64,000 nucleotides of DNA from assembly GCF_000725885.1 (NCBI RefSeq), contig NZ_JODR01000008.1, forward strand, positions 310,001-374,000, written 5' to 3'. The position numbers and the translations under genes are program-made. The notes under the pieces were generated by a model. The model made no database searches and had not been told where the DNA came from. It was given only the letters and a program-made list of their open reading frames with translations. Shown here piece by piece: positions 35,891 to 44,153 of this stretch. The DNA is from Streptomyces albus subsp. albus (GTDB lineage Bacteria > Actinomycetota > Actinomycetes > Streptomycetales > Streptomycetaceae). The stretch's first letter is position 1, and every line of letters starts with the position of its first letter.

Positions 35891-36736
35891 TTGTTGAGCA
35901 CCACCTCCACGAAGGTCGTCGAACCGGCCGAGCTGCCGGAAGCGCTCGCCCTTCTGCGCCGGGAACCGGTGAACAACGCCTTCGTCACGGCGCGGGTGCG
36001 CAGCGCGGGCCTCGACCCCTGGCGGCTCGGCGGCGAGATGTGGGGCTGGTACCGGGACGGTCGGCTGGAGTCGCTGTGCTACAGCGGCGCCAACCTCGTC
36101 CCGCTGTGCGCCGGCCCGGAGGCCGTCCGCGCGTTCGCGGACCGGGCCCGCCGCCAGGGCCGCCGCTGTTCGTCCGTCGTCGGCCCCGCCGGCCCCACCA
36201 TGGCCCTGTGGGAGCTGCTGGAGCCGTACTGGGGCCCCGCCCGCGACGTGCGGGCCCACCAGCCGCTGATGGTCGCCGACCGGATGCCCGCCGATGTGAC
36301 CCCCGACCCGCTGGTGCGCAGGGTTGCCAAGAGCGAGATGGAAGTGGTGCTGCCCGCCTGCGTGGCGATGTTCACCGAGGAGGTCGGCGTCTCCCCGCTG
36401 GCCGGTGACGGAGGGCTCATCTACCAGGCACGGGTCGCCGAACTCGTCGGCACCGGGCGCTCGTTCGCCCGTATCGAGGACGGCCGGGTGGTCTTCAAGG
36501 CGGAGATCGGCGCCGTCACCCCCGAGGCCTGCCAGATCCAGGGCGTCTGGGTCGCCCCCGACCGGCGGGGCGAGGGCCTCTCCGAGACGGGCATGGCCGC
36601 CGTCCTGGAGTACGCGCTGCGGGATTTCTCCCCGCTGGTGAGCCTGTACGTCAACGACTACAACGCCCCGGCGCGGGCGGCCTACCGCCGTGTCGGCTTC
36701 CGCGAGGTCGGCGCCTTCGCCAGCATCCTGTTCTGA
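35891..36736 (+). CDS. DUF4081-type GNAT acetyltransferase
   Basis: A protein of about 281 residues in two parts. The N-terminal DUF4081 domain has EPVNNAFVTARVRSAGLDPW and GGEMWGWYRDGRLESLCYSGAN. A C-terminal GNAT acetyltransferase domain contains the acetyl-CoA loop region VWVAPDRRGEGLSETGM and NDYNAPARAAYRRVGF. The architecture is standard in actinomycetes; the acceptor is unknown. TTG at 35891 fits the family start. An in-frame ATG at 35817 would add 25 residues of unlikely composition. It lies behind an independent terminator and 102 bases before another GNAT gene on the same strand. Confidence 0.85.
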   Translation: MLSTTSTKVVEPAELPEALALLRREPVNNAFVTARVRSAGLDPWRLGGEMWGWYRDGRLESLCYSGANLVPLCAGPEAVRAFADRARRQGRRCSSVVGPAGPTMALWELLEPYWGPARDVRAHQPLMVADRMPADVTPDPLVRRVAKSEMEVVLPACVAMFTEEVGVSPLAGDGGLIYQARVAELVGTGRSFARIEDGRVVFKAEIGAVTPEACQIQGVWVAPDRRGEGLSETGMAAVLEYALRDFSPLVSLYVNDYNAPARAAYRRVGFREVGAFASILF

Positions 36737-36825
36737 GCGCGCTCCCCGGTGCCCGCCGTCCCCGTGCGGCACCGGGCGGGCACCCTGCGTCGCGGGGCCT
36801 CTTCGCGCGGGCACGGTCGAGCAAG

Positions 36826-36831
36826 TAGCCT
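36826..36831 (+). promoter_or_regulatory. leaderless-type -10 element of the second GNAT gene
   Basis: TAGCCT lies 7 bases before ATG 36839, and no ribosome site precedes that codon. The spacing fits a leaderless transcript. Confidence 0.5.
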
Positions 36832-36838
36832 CCCGGCC

Positions 36839-37405
36839 ATGCCGCACACAGCCGGGGGACAGCTCCCGGATCCCCGGGAAGTGGTCACCGGGCCGCTCGA
36901 CCTGTCGGCCCGCGTCGACGAAGCCCTCGCCGTCCAGGCCGTCGCCTTCGGCCTCACCGACGAGGAGATCGGCGTTCGCCGGCACATCGTGCTGCGCCAC
37001 ATGTCGACGCCCGGCGCCAGAGCGCTGGGCGCCACCACGGAGGGGGACCGGCTCGTCGGCTTCGTCTACGGCATGCCCAACGACCGCTCCCAGTGGTGGT
37101 CCACCGTGGTCGAGCCGTATCTGCGGCAGGAGGGCACCGAGGGCTGGCTGGACGACTCGTTCGTGATCACGGAACTCCACGTCCACCCCGCCTTCCAGCA
37201 CCGGGGCATCGGCCGCGGCCTGATCACCCGCCTCACGGACGCCGCCGCCGAGCCCCGCTCCCTGCTGTCCGCGCTGGACACCGACAGCCCGGCCCGCGCC
37301 CTCTACCGCTCACTCGGCTACCGCGACCTGGCCCGTCGCGTGCAGTTCCCCTCGGCGCCGCAGCCCTACGCGGTGATGGGCGCGTGGCTGCCGCTGCGGC
37401 GATGA
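36839..37405 (+). CDS. GNAT-family N-acetyltransferase
   Basis: A 188-residue single-domain GNAT. The acetyl-CoA binding motif is [21 protein letters not shown], preceded by the beta-4 strand ITELHV and followed by [16 protein letters not shown] ~40-residue N-terminal segment is less conserved. The acceptor amine is unknown. It is not obviously linked to its neighbours beyond position between the DUF4081 gene and proS. Confidence 0.88.
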   Translation: MPHTAGGQLPDPREVVTGPLDLSARVDEALAVQAVAFGLTDEEIGVRRHIVLRHMSTPGARALGATTEGDRLVGFVYGMPNDRSQWWSTVVEPYLRQEGTEGWLDDSFVITELHVHPAFQHRGIGRGLITRLTDAAAEPRSLLSALDTDSPARALYRSLGYRDLARRVQFPSAPQPYAVMGAWLPLRR

Positions 37406-37502
37406 CGGGCTCGCGTTTCCGTGCTGTCGGTCGGGGCGGATAGGCTCCGAGGCGACGGAGTTCCGTCGAATGTCGCGAGTACAGCCCCGAGCAGGAGTCC
37501 CC

Positions 37503-39212
37503 ATGGCAGCCCGTGTCCAGCGTTTGTCCCGGTCGATGCTGAAGACGCTGCGTGACGACCCGGCCGACGCCGAGACGCTGAGCCACAAGCTGCTGGTGCG
37601 CGCCGGGTACGTCCGCCGTGCCGCAGCCGGTATCTGGACGTGGCTCCCGCTCGGCAAGCAGGTGCTGGAGAACGTCACCCGCGTCGTCCGCGAGGAGATG
37701 GACGCCATCGGCGCCCAGGAGGTGCTGCTCCCCGCCCTGCTGCCGAAGGAGCCCTACGAGGTCACCGGCCGGTACGAGGAGTACGGCGACCTGCTGTTCC
37801 GCCTCAAGGACCGCAAGGGCGGCGACTACGTGCTCGGCCCCACGCACGAGGAGATCTTCACCCAGGTCGTCAAGGACCAGTGCAGCTCCTACAAGGACCT
37901 GCCGGTCATCCTCTACCAGATCCAGACCAAGTACCGGGACGAGGCCCGTCCGCGCTCCGGCATCCTGCGCGGCCGTGAGTTCACCATGAAGGACTCCTAC
38001 TCCTTCGACGTGTCCGACGAGAGCCTGGCCGCCTCCTACGCCGCACACCGGGCCGCCTACCAGCGCATCTTCGAGCGCCTCGGGCTGGACTACCGGATCG
38101 TGTCGGCCATCTCGGGCGCCATGGGCGGATCCGCGTCGGAGGAGTTCCTGGCCCCGGCGGCGGCCGGCGAGGACACCTACGTGCAGTGCCCCGAGTGCGG
38201 GTACGCGGCCAACACGGAGGCCGTCTCCGTCACCGTCGCGCCCTCGTCCGTGGAGGGGCACGACCCGGTCGAGGAGCTGGACACCCCCGACACCCCGACC
38301 ATCGAGACGCTCGCCGAGCACCTGGGCGTCCCCGCCTCGGCCACCCTGAAGAACCTCCTGGTGAAGGTCGACGGCGAGATCACCGCCGTCGGCGTCCCCG
38401 GGGACCGCGAGGTGGACCTGGGCAAGCTCGCCGAGCACCTGGCGCCGGCCACGGTCGAGGTGGTCACCGCCGAGGACTTCACCGGCCGCGAGGACCTGGT
38501 GCGCGGCTACATCGGCCCGCAGGACGGCATGGCGGGCAAGGCCTTCCGCTACCTGGCCGACCCGCGGGTGGCCCCCGGCACCTCCTGGATCACCGGCGCC
38601 AACAAGGAGGGCAAGCACGCCCGCAACGTGGTGTGCGGCCGTGACTTCGAGGTGGACCAGTACCTGGACGTCGTCGTGGTCGAGCCCGGCGACCCCTGCC
38701 CGAACTGCGGCGCCGGCATCGAGCTGGACCGCGCCATCGAGATCGGCCACATCTTCCAGCTGGGCCGCAAGTACGCCGACGCCTTCGAGCTGGACGTGCT
38801 CGGCCAGGACGGCAAGCCGGCCCGCGTCACCATGGGCTCCTACGGCATCGGCGTCTCGCGCGCGGTGGCGGCCCTTGCCGAGCAGACCGCCGACGAGCAC
38901 GGTCTGTGCTGGCCCCGGGAGATCGCCCCGGCCGACGTCCACGTGGTCGCCGCCGGCAAGGCCCAGCAGACGGAGGCGGCGCTCGAGATCGCGGAGCAGC
39001 TCGGCGAGGCGGGCGTCCGGGTCCTGGTCGACGACCGTGCCGGCGTCTCCCCGGGTGTGAAGTTCACCGACGCCGAGCTGATCGGCGTGCCGACCATCCT
39101 GATCGCCGGGCGCGGCATCAAGGACGGCCGTGTGGAGCTGAAGGACCGCCGCAGCGGCGAGCGGGAGGAGCTGCCGATCGAGGAGGCCGTCGCCCGCCTC
39201 ACCCAGGCCTGA
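37503..39212 (+). CDS. proS: prolyl-tRNA synthetase (bacterial long form)
   Basis: A class II aminoacyl-tRNA synthetase of 569 residues that charges tRNA-Pro. Motif 2 lies in [21 protein letters not shown], and the catalytic core includes LGPTHEEIF. The inserted editing domain (about 225-405, with [19 protein letters not shown]) is present, so misacylated Ala-tRNA can be cleared. The C-terminal anticodon-binding domain ends the protein. ATG at 37503 has GCAGGAG 5 bases upstream. A TAGGCT promoter element is near 37440. A hairpin follows the stop. Confidence 0.97.
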   Translation: MAARVQRLSRSMLKTLRDDPADAETLSHKLLVRAGYVRRAAAGIWTWLPLGKQVLENVTRVVREEMDAIGAQEVLLPALLPKEPYEVTGRYEEYGDLLFRLKDRKGGDYVLGPTHEEIFTQVVKDQCSSYKDLPVILYQIQTKYRDEARPRSGILRGREFTMKDSYSFDVSDESLAASYAAHRAAYQRIFERLGLDYRIVSAISGAMGGSASEEFLAPAAAGEDTYVQCPECGYAANTEAVSVTVAPSSVEGHDPVEELDTPDTPTIETLAEHLGVPASATLKNLLVKVDGEITAVGVPGDREVDLGKLAEHLAPATVEVVTAEDFTGREDLVRGYIGPQDGMAGKAFRYLADPRVAPGTSWITGANKEGKHARNVVCGRDFEVDQYLDVVVVEPGDPCPNCGAGIELDRAIEIGHIFQLGRKYADAFELDVLGQDGKPARVTMGSYGIGVSRAVAALAEQTADEHGLCWPREIAPADVHVVAAGKAQQTEAALEIAEQLGEAGVRVLVDDRAGVSPGVKFTDAELIGVPTILIAGRGIKDGRVELKDRRSGEREELPIEEAVARLTQA

Positions 39213-39215
39213 GGT

Positions 39216-39257
39216 CCGGACCGCCCGGGGCCGGCGCACGCCCCCGGGATGGTCCGG
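39216..39257. terminator. proS / APH-like convergent terminator
   Basis: CCGGACC (39216-39222) pairs with GGTCCGG (39251-39257), and CCCGGGG (39224-39230) with CCCCGGG (39242-39248), giving a stem with a small asymmetric internal loop. It lies just after the proS stop. Confidence 0.65.
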
Positions 39258-39335
39258 CCCGCCCGTCGCCCGTCCGCCGTCCGGTCCCCGGTACGGCGGG
39301 CGGGCGCTGCTGTCGCGGCCACCGGACGGGTGCCG

Positions 39336-40289
39336 TCACAGCCAGGCGGCGAACTCCAGCAGCATCTCCGCGTCCGGGCGGTTCCCCGTGGCGTGCTGGC
39401 GGCAGGCGGACTCCACCGCGCGGTAGAGCGCCCACTGGCGTACCCGCTCGCCGGGCACGTCCAGGGAGTCGGCGAGTTTGTTGACGCGGCGGCGGGTGGC
39501 GGCAGCGGCGCCGGTGGAGGCCATCAGATCGTGCAGCCGGTCCCGCACCAGCCGCGCCAGGTCGTAGGCGGGCTCGCCCACCAGCGGATCGGGCCCGACG
39601 GTCAGCCAGCGGGCGCGCCCCTCCGGCGCGGCGGCGGCCAGCACGGCGCCCTGTCTGAAGTCACCGTGCAGCAGCACCGGGCCCGCCTCCGGTGCGGACG
39701 CCAGCATCTCCTCACGCGCTGCGAGAGCGGCTGCCACCAGGGGTTCGGCGTCCGGCGGCACCGTCGTGCGCATCAGTGCGGCCTCGGACGCGGTGTGCTC
39801 GGCGACGGTCTCCAGCGTGTGCTGGGCGGGCGGCGGCACCCACAGGCGGCGGACGACGGAGACGGCCTCCAGCGTCGCCTTCGCCTCCGGCAGCGACCGC
39901 AGCGACACCTCGCTGCGCAGCCTCTCCAGCAGCAGTACGCCCTCCTCCGGCGCGGCCCGCAGGACGCGCACCGCGCCCAGCCCGTGCCAGGCGGTCAGCG
40001 TCTCGTGCTCGCGGCGGGCCCGCACCGGCGCGGGCCCGCCGTCGGGCGCCAGGAGCTTCAAGGCGGCGGGCGTCCCGTCCGCCTGCCGGACGAGCACCAC
40101 CAGGCTGCCGCGTCCGCCGGGTGTCACGAGACGCTCCGCCGTCAGCTCCCAGCGCTCCAGCCACCGCTCCAGGAGGGCGGGCAGCCCCTCCAGCCACGTG
40201 CGCGCGGCGTCGGCGCTTGCGGCGCCCTGCTGCGCCGTCACGGCACGCACCAGCCGTTGTGGGGGGTCGAGGGGCAGCACGGAAGCCAT
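39336..40289 (-). CDS. APH-like kinase-fold protein with degenerate metal-binding residues
   Basis: A 317-residue protein of the aminoglycoside/hydroxyurea phosphotransferase (APH(6)-type) fold. It has an N-lobe with GGRGSLVVLVRQADGTPAALKLL (candidate ATP-site Lys), then HGDF (His208, Asp210) and PLVGEPAYDLARL. In active kinases HGD is followed by Asn at +7; here residue 215 is Ala. The second metal Asp of the IDP motif reads VGP. Both Mg-ligand positions are therefore changed, and phosphotransfer may be weak or absent. No resistance function should be assumed. It is convergent with proS and precedes a Tat-lipoprotein unit on the same strand. Confidence 0.82.
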   Translation of the reverse strand: MASVLPLDPPQRLVRAVTAQQGAASADAARTWLEGLPALLERWLERWELTAERLVTPGGRGSLVVLVRQADGTPAALKLLAPDGGPAPVRARREHETLTAWHGLGAVRVLRAAPEEGVLLLERLRSEVSLRSLPEAKATLEAVSVVRRLWVPPPAQHTLETVAEHTASEAALMRTTVPPDAEPLVAAALAAREEMLASAPEAGPVLLHGDFRQGAVLAAAAPEGRARWLTVGPDPLVGEPAYDLARLVRDRLHDLMASTGAAAATRRRVNKLADSLDVPGERVRQWALYRAVESACRQHATGNRPDAEMLLEFAAWL

Positions 40290-40415
40290 CCGGGGCGGGC
40301 CTTTCTTCAGCTCTGCGCGTCAGCTCGGCCGGGCCCGGTGGCCCGGCGAGTCTCTGTCAGCGGCTCGTCAGCAGCTCTTTCCGCACGCGGCGGGCGTGCG
40401 TACGGCGGCGAGGGG

Positions 40416-40895
40416 TCACAGCGCGTCGGGGGCGTTCGAGCCGCCGGGTGCTCCGGAGGGCGCGGCCGGTGCTTCGCCGGCTCCCAGTTCGGTGAGACCG
40501 GGGAAGGCCACGCCGCTGCCCTTCCAGCGCACGGAGCGGACCGCGGCCTCGCGCAGCGCGCCGGCGGCCTCGCGCCGCCGCGTTCCCTCACTTGCCCGCA
40601 CCAGGTCGGCGTACACCCCGGCGATGCGGTCCTCCAACTGGGCCGCGAGCCGTACGGCCGCGTCACTGTCGGGCACGGCGAACGGCAGTGCGTACGCCGG
40701 GGCGGCCGGCTCCGGCTCGCCGCCCAGGGCGCGGACGGTGCGGCGCAGCGCGTCGCGGCGGGCGCGGTGCGCGTCGTAGCACTCGCGGACCTCTTTCCTG
40801 CGGCTCTCCTCGATCCGTCCGCCGACGACTCCGTAGCCGTAGACGGCGGCGTGCTCGGCCCGCAAGGCGGCCTGTACGGCGGCCAGTTCGCTCAT
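40416..40895 (-). CDS. DUF4439 ferritin-like helical protein
   Basis: A 159-residue, mostly helical protein. The first helix carries ALRAEHAAVYGYGVVG and the second EVRECYDAHRARRDALR, positions where ferritin-like folds hold Glu and His. The C-terminus (PSGAPGGSNAPDAL) is disordered. No signal peptide is visible. DUF4439 has no assigned activity. ATG at 40895 overlaps the stop of the upstream lipoprotein gene (ATGA), so the two are co-translated, with the lipoprotein first. Function unknown; a metal or redox role is only suggested by the fold. Confidence 0.82.
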   Translation of the reverse strand: MSELAAVQAALRAEHAAVYGYGVVGGRIEESRRKEVRECYDAHRARRDALRRTVRALGGEPEPAAPAYALPFAVPDSDAAVRLAAQLEDRIAGVYADLVRASEGTRRREAAGALREAAVRSVRWKGSGVAFPGLTELGAGEAPAAPSGAPGGSNAPDAL

Positions 40896-41578
40896 CGTCC
40901 TCCCGCCTCCTCGCCACGCTCGCCCCTGCTCTGCCCACCGTCGGGGTCCTTGCCCAGTTCGTCCAGCAGATAGCCGTGTGCGGCTCCGCTGGCGGCTATG
41001 GAGGCCAGCAGCCGGGCGAGGGCGGGCGGGGCGTCGCCCAGCGCCTTGTTCCGGTCGCCGGCCAGCCGCCGCTCGGCCCGGGCCAGTGCGCTCAGCGCCT
41101 CCTTCGCGTCCCGGGGCACCGACGCCGTGTCGGGGCGCGGCGGCTTCCCGGCGGGCGTGGAAGCCGCCGGCCCCGGCTGCCGGGAGCGAGGGCCGCCGGG
41201 AGCGGGGGAGGGCGACCGGCCGCCCGGCGTGCCGGAGGCCGAGGGGGAGGGTGAGCCGGTGCCGGTCTCGGCGCCGCGCAGCACCCGCGCATGGCGGGTG
41301 ACCTCCTCGCGCAGCGGACGCAGCCGCGCAGCGAGCGAGGGGTGCACCTGGGCTGTCCCGTCGTAGCGGGCCAGCAGCTTCTCGCTGTCGCGCGCGGTGC
41401 GCCCGCGCAGCCGCCGGGCCGCGTCCGAGCGTTCCGCGTCGGCGGTGCCGCCGCTCTCCCCGCCGGAGCAGCCGGCGGCCAGTGGCAGCCCGAGGGCCGC
41501 TCCGGTGGCGCCGAGCGCGCCGGTCAGCAGTGACCTGCGGCGTGGCCGTACCGCCGCCGGTGACGGCGTGAGCGACAT
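40892..41578 (-). CDS. Tat-exported lipoprotein, unknown function
   Basis: A 228-residue protein. The N-terminus has RPRRRSLL (twin-arginine), a hydrophobic helix and the lipobox LAAGC near residue 37, so it is likely Tat-exported and lipid-anchored outside. After that come a charged helical part, a Pro/Ser/Gly-rich linker and a C-terminal helical part ending LLDELGKDPDGGQ, similar in style to DUF4439 helices. ATG at 41578 has GGGAG 5 bases upstream. It is coupled to the DUF4439 gene and divergent from rimP across 344 bases. Confidence 0.8.
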   Translation of the reverse strand: MSLTPSPAAVRPRRRSLLTGALGATGAALGLPLAAGCSGGESGGTADAERSDAARRLRGRTARDSEKLLARYDGTAQVHPSLAARLRPLREEVTRHARVLRGAETGTGSPSPSASGTPGGRSPSPAPGGPRSRQPGPAASTPAGKPPRPDTASVPRDAKEALSALARAERRLAGDRNKALGDAPPALARLLASIAASGAAHGYLLDELGKDPDGGQSRGERGEEAGGR

Positions 41579-41922
41579 GTGCACTCCCTGGACATGGATG
41601 GAGGGGGCGGCGCCGGACGGGCGGATCCGCGTCGGTTCCGCCCCATCCTGTGAGCGCCGCGCAGCGCCGGTCACCGCCACGCGAGGGTACCCGGACCGCC
41701 GTGCCACGCCGCCGCGGCACCCCTGCCCCGCCCCGGCCGTACACCCAACGCCGCACAGCCGGACGGGCACGGCGCCACCGCGGGGCCGCCCCTCGGTGCC
41801 CGACGGTCGTGCGTTCGGCGACCGGGTCGGCGCAGTCCGCCACAGGCGATAGGCTTGGGCGGCGACACGCCCCTGTCACGAGGCCCCCCAACAACTGCAC
41901 ACGCGGCCGAGGAGTCACCCGG
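41579..41922. other. divergent lipoprotein / rimP promoter region
   Basis: 344 bases with no supported gene. TAGGCT at 41850-41855 is a likely -10 for the rimP-nusA unit. Frames on both strands continue through the region but have no ribosome site and look non-coding. Confidence 0.6.
41850..41855 (+). promoter_or_regulatory. -10 element of the rimP-nusA unit
   Basis: TAGGCT, the usual Streptomyces housekeeping -10 form, 67 bases before the rimP ATG. The -35 is not obvious. Confidence 0.4.
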
Positions 41923-42522
41923 ATGAGCACCACCCAGAGCGAGAGGCTGCGCGGACTGCTGGAACCGCTCGTCAGCAAGAGGGGGTTGGATCTCGAAGAG
42001 ATCGCAGTGACCCCGGCAGGCAAGCGGCGCGTGCTGCGCGTCGTCGTGGACGCCGACGACGGGGTCCAGCTGGACACCTGCGCGGAACTGAGCCGTGCCT
42101 TCTCCGAAGTGCTCGACGAGACCGACGCGATGGGCGGCGCCCCCTATGTGCTCGAGGTCACCTCGCCGGGGGCCGACCGTCCGCTGACCGAGCAGCGGCA
42201 CTACCGCAGGGCCACCGGCCGGCTCATCAAGGCGCAGCTGACGCCTGAGGCCGGCGGGGGCGAGCTGACGGCCAGGATCACCGGTGTCGACGACGAGGGC
42301 GTCGACCTGGAGGTGCCCGGCGTCAAGGGGCGCAAGCCCACCACCCGCAGGCTGGCGTTCGACGAGATCGCCAAGGCGCGGGTCGAGATCGAGTTCAACC
42401 GCAAGGCCGCGCAGCAGCCGCGGCCCGCGTCCGCGGCGAAGGACGCCGCATCCGCCGAATCCGCAGCAGCGGCCGAGGCCGACCCGACCGCAGACGACGA
42501 CGAGAACGAGGAGGAGGCGTAG
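41923..42522 (+). CDS. rimP: ribosome maturation factor RimP
   Basis: A 199-residue cytoplasmic protein needed for 30S subunit maturation. It has the N-terminal alpha-beta domain ([20 protein letters not shown]) and the C-terminal beta-barrel with [11 protein letters not shown]. The last ~40 residues are an acidic Ala/Glu/Asp tail (ending DDDENEEEA), longer than in many bacteria. ATG at 41923 has GAGGAG upstream. The rimP-nusA-ylxR-infB order is widely conserved, and nusA follows by 2 bases. Confidence 0.95.
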   Translation: MSTTQSERLRGLLEPLVSKRGLDLEEIAVTPAGKRRVLRVVVDADDGVQLDTCAELSRAFSEVLDETDAMGGAPYVLEVTSPGADRPLTEQRHYRRATGRLIKAQLTPEAGGGELTARITGVDDEGVDLEVPGVKGRKPTTRRLAFDEIAKARVEIEFNRKAAQQPRPASAAKDAASAESAAAAEADPTADDDENEEEA

Positions 42523-42524
42523 CC

Positions 42525-43574
42525 GTGGACATCGACATGAGTGCCCTGCGCGGGCTGGTCAGGGAGAAGGAGATCTCCCTCGACCTGCTGGTGGAGGCGA
42601 TCGAGTCGGCCCTCCTCATCGCGTACCACCGCACCGAGGGCAGCCGGCGGGACGCCCGTGTGGAACTGAACCGCAAGAGCGGCCACGTGACGGTGTGGGC
42701 GAAGGAAAGCCCCGACGAGATCGAAGAGGGCGCCGAACCCCGGGAGTTCGACGACACGCCCTCCGGATTCGGCCGCATCGCGGCGACGACCGCCAAGCAG
42801 GTCATCCTCCAGCGGCTGCGGGACGCCGAGGAGGAGGTCACCTTCGGCGAGTACGCGGGCCGGGAGGGTGATGTCGTCGCGGGTGTCGTCCAGCAGGGCA
42901 AGGACCCCAAGAGCGTGCTGGTCGACATCGGCAAGCTGGAGGCCATCCTGCCGCCGCAGGAGCAGGTGCCCGGTGAGGACTACGCGCACGGCACCCGGCT
43001 GCGCACCTACGTGGTGCGGGTCGCCAAGGGTGTGCGCGGCCCGTCCGTGACGCTCTCGCGCACCCACCCCAACCTGGTCAAGAAGCTCTTCGAGCTGGAG
43101 GTGCCGGAGATCGCGGACGGCTCGGTCGAGATCGCGGCCATCGCCCGCGAGGCCGGTCACCGTACGAAGATCGCGGTGCGGTCCACCCGCTCGGGGCTGA
43201 ACGCCAAGGGCGCCTGCATCGGCCCGATGGGCGGCCGGGTGCGCAACGTCATGGCGGAGCTGCACGGCGAGAAGATCGACATCGTGGACTGGTCGGAGGA
43301 CCCGGCCGAACTGGTCGCGAACGCGCTGTCCCCGGCGCGGGTGAGCAAGGTCGAGATCATCGACCTGGCGTCCCGGTCCGCCCGGGTGACGGTGCCCGAC
43401 TACCAGCTGTCACTGGCGATCGGCAAAGAGGGACAGAACGCCCGGCTCGCGGCCCGTCTCACCGGCTGGCGCATCGACATCCGCCCGGACACGGCCGAGC
43501 AGGCCGAGGCCGGGAGCGCCGCTTCCGGCGAGGGCGGTGGCCGGTCCGGGGGCAGGACGTCCCGCGAGGGGTGA
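42525..43574 (+). CDS. nusA: transcription termination/antitermination factor NusA
   Basis: A 349-residue actinobacterial short NusA: an N-terminal RNA-polymerase-binding domain, an S1 RNA-binding domain ([16 protein letters not shown]) and two KH domains (including [22 protein letters not shown] and [18 protein letters not shown]). It lacks the C-terminal acidic repeats of gammaproteobacteria. It binds polymerase and modulates pausing, termination and rRNA antitermination. GTG at 42525 has GAGGAGG upstream, right after the rimP stop. A separate promoter lies before ylxR. Confidence 0.97.
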   Translation: MDIDMSALRGLVREKEISLDLLVEAIESALLIAYHRTEGSRRDARVELNRKSGHVTVWAKESPDEIEEGAEPREFDDTPSGFGRIAATTAKQVILQRLRDAEEEVTFGEYAGREGDVVAGVVQQGKDPKSVLVDIGKLEAILPPQEQVPGEDYAHGTRLRTYVVRVAKGVRGPSVTLSRTHPNLVKKLFELEVPEIADGSVEIAAIAREAGHRTKIAVRSTRSGLNAKGACIGPMGGRVRNVMAELHGEKIDIVDWSEDPAELVANALSPARVSKVEIIDLASRSARVTVPDYQLSLAIGKEGQNARLAARLTGWRIDIRPDTAEQAEAGSAASGEGGGRSGGRTSREG

Positions 43575-43684
43575 ATCCGGCCACGCCGGGAAGGGATCAC
43601 GGCGTGCGGCCGGTCGCTCACGGTCCGGCTGCGAATGAGTAACGGCGCCCTTACCCCCCACGGGGTCCTGGGGCTTCGGGGAGG

Positions 43685-43690
43685 TAGACT
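43685..43690 (+). promoter_or_regulatory. promoter -10 element before ylxR-infB
   Basis: TAGACT sits 6 bases before the GTG start of ylxR. The spacing suggests a leaderless transcript, although GGAGG immediately before TAGACT could act as a distant ribosome site for a longer mRNA from nusA. Confidence 0.45.
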
Positions 43691-43696
43691 TAATCA

Positions 43697-43993
43697 GTGT
43701 CTGGCCGGACGCACGGTCGGTCGTGCCCTCAGCGGACCTGCGTGGGCTGCCGGGAGTGCACCGACAAGGGCGCACTGCTGCGAATGGTGCTGATCGGGGG
43801 CAGCCTGATCCCCGATCTTCGCGGTAGGCTGCCCGGTCGGGGTGCGTATCTGCACCCTGTTCCCTCCTGCCTCGAGCAGGCCGTCCGGCGCCGGGCGTTC
43901 AACCGGGCCTTCCGGGGTCCGGGACCGTTCGACCTCGCACACCTGCGCGAGCACGTGGAGCGGATCGCACAGCAAGGACAGCAAGCACCGTAA
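43697..43993 (+). CDS. ylxR: YlxR/DUF448 RNA-binding family protein
   Basis: A 98-residue basic protein of the DUF448 family. It has the signature PQRTCVGCRECTDKGALLRMV, then GRGAYLHPVPSCLEQAVRRRAFNRAF. The four-Cys pattern may be structural. Family members sit between nusA and infB and are proposed RNA-binding or nucleoid-associated regulators. GTG at 43697 is the first in-frame start. Confidence 0.92.
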   Translation: MSGRTHGRSCPQRTCVGCRECTDKGALLRMVLIGGSLIPDLRGRLPGRGAYLHPVPSCLEQAVRRRAFNRAFRGPGPFDLAHLREHVERIAQQGQQAP

Positions 43994-44002
43994 GAGAAAG
44001 AG

Positions 44003-44025
44003 CCCGCACGGACCTGCCGTGCGGG
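44003..44025 (+). terminator. small hairpin in the ylxR-infB gap
   Basis: CCCGCACGG (44003-44011) and CCGTGCGGG (44017-44025) pair perfectly around a 5-base loop 10 bases after the ylxR stop. With no T tract it may be an attenuator or partial terminator setting infB levels. Confidence 0.45.
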
Positions 44026-44153
44026 GAGAGGTACCTCGCGAGTGGGAAGTAGGTCGAGATTGCGATGAGCACTCGATGAGTACGCGATGAGTACGCCCAT
44101 GCATCAGTAGCGAAGGTCCGGCGGACGATCTCCCCCGGGCCGTAAGGAGCGAA

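Noticed and set aside
39336..40289. Aminoglycoside resistance gene
   Set aside because: The metal-ligand Asn and Asp are replaced and the setting is housekeeping. Fold membership alone does not support resistance.
41397..41852. Plus-strand frame in the lipoprotein / rimP gap
   Set aside because: Pro/Arg/Ala-rich translation without a ribosome site, mostly antisense to the lipoprotein gene.
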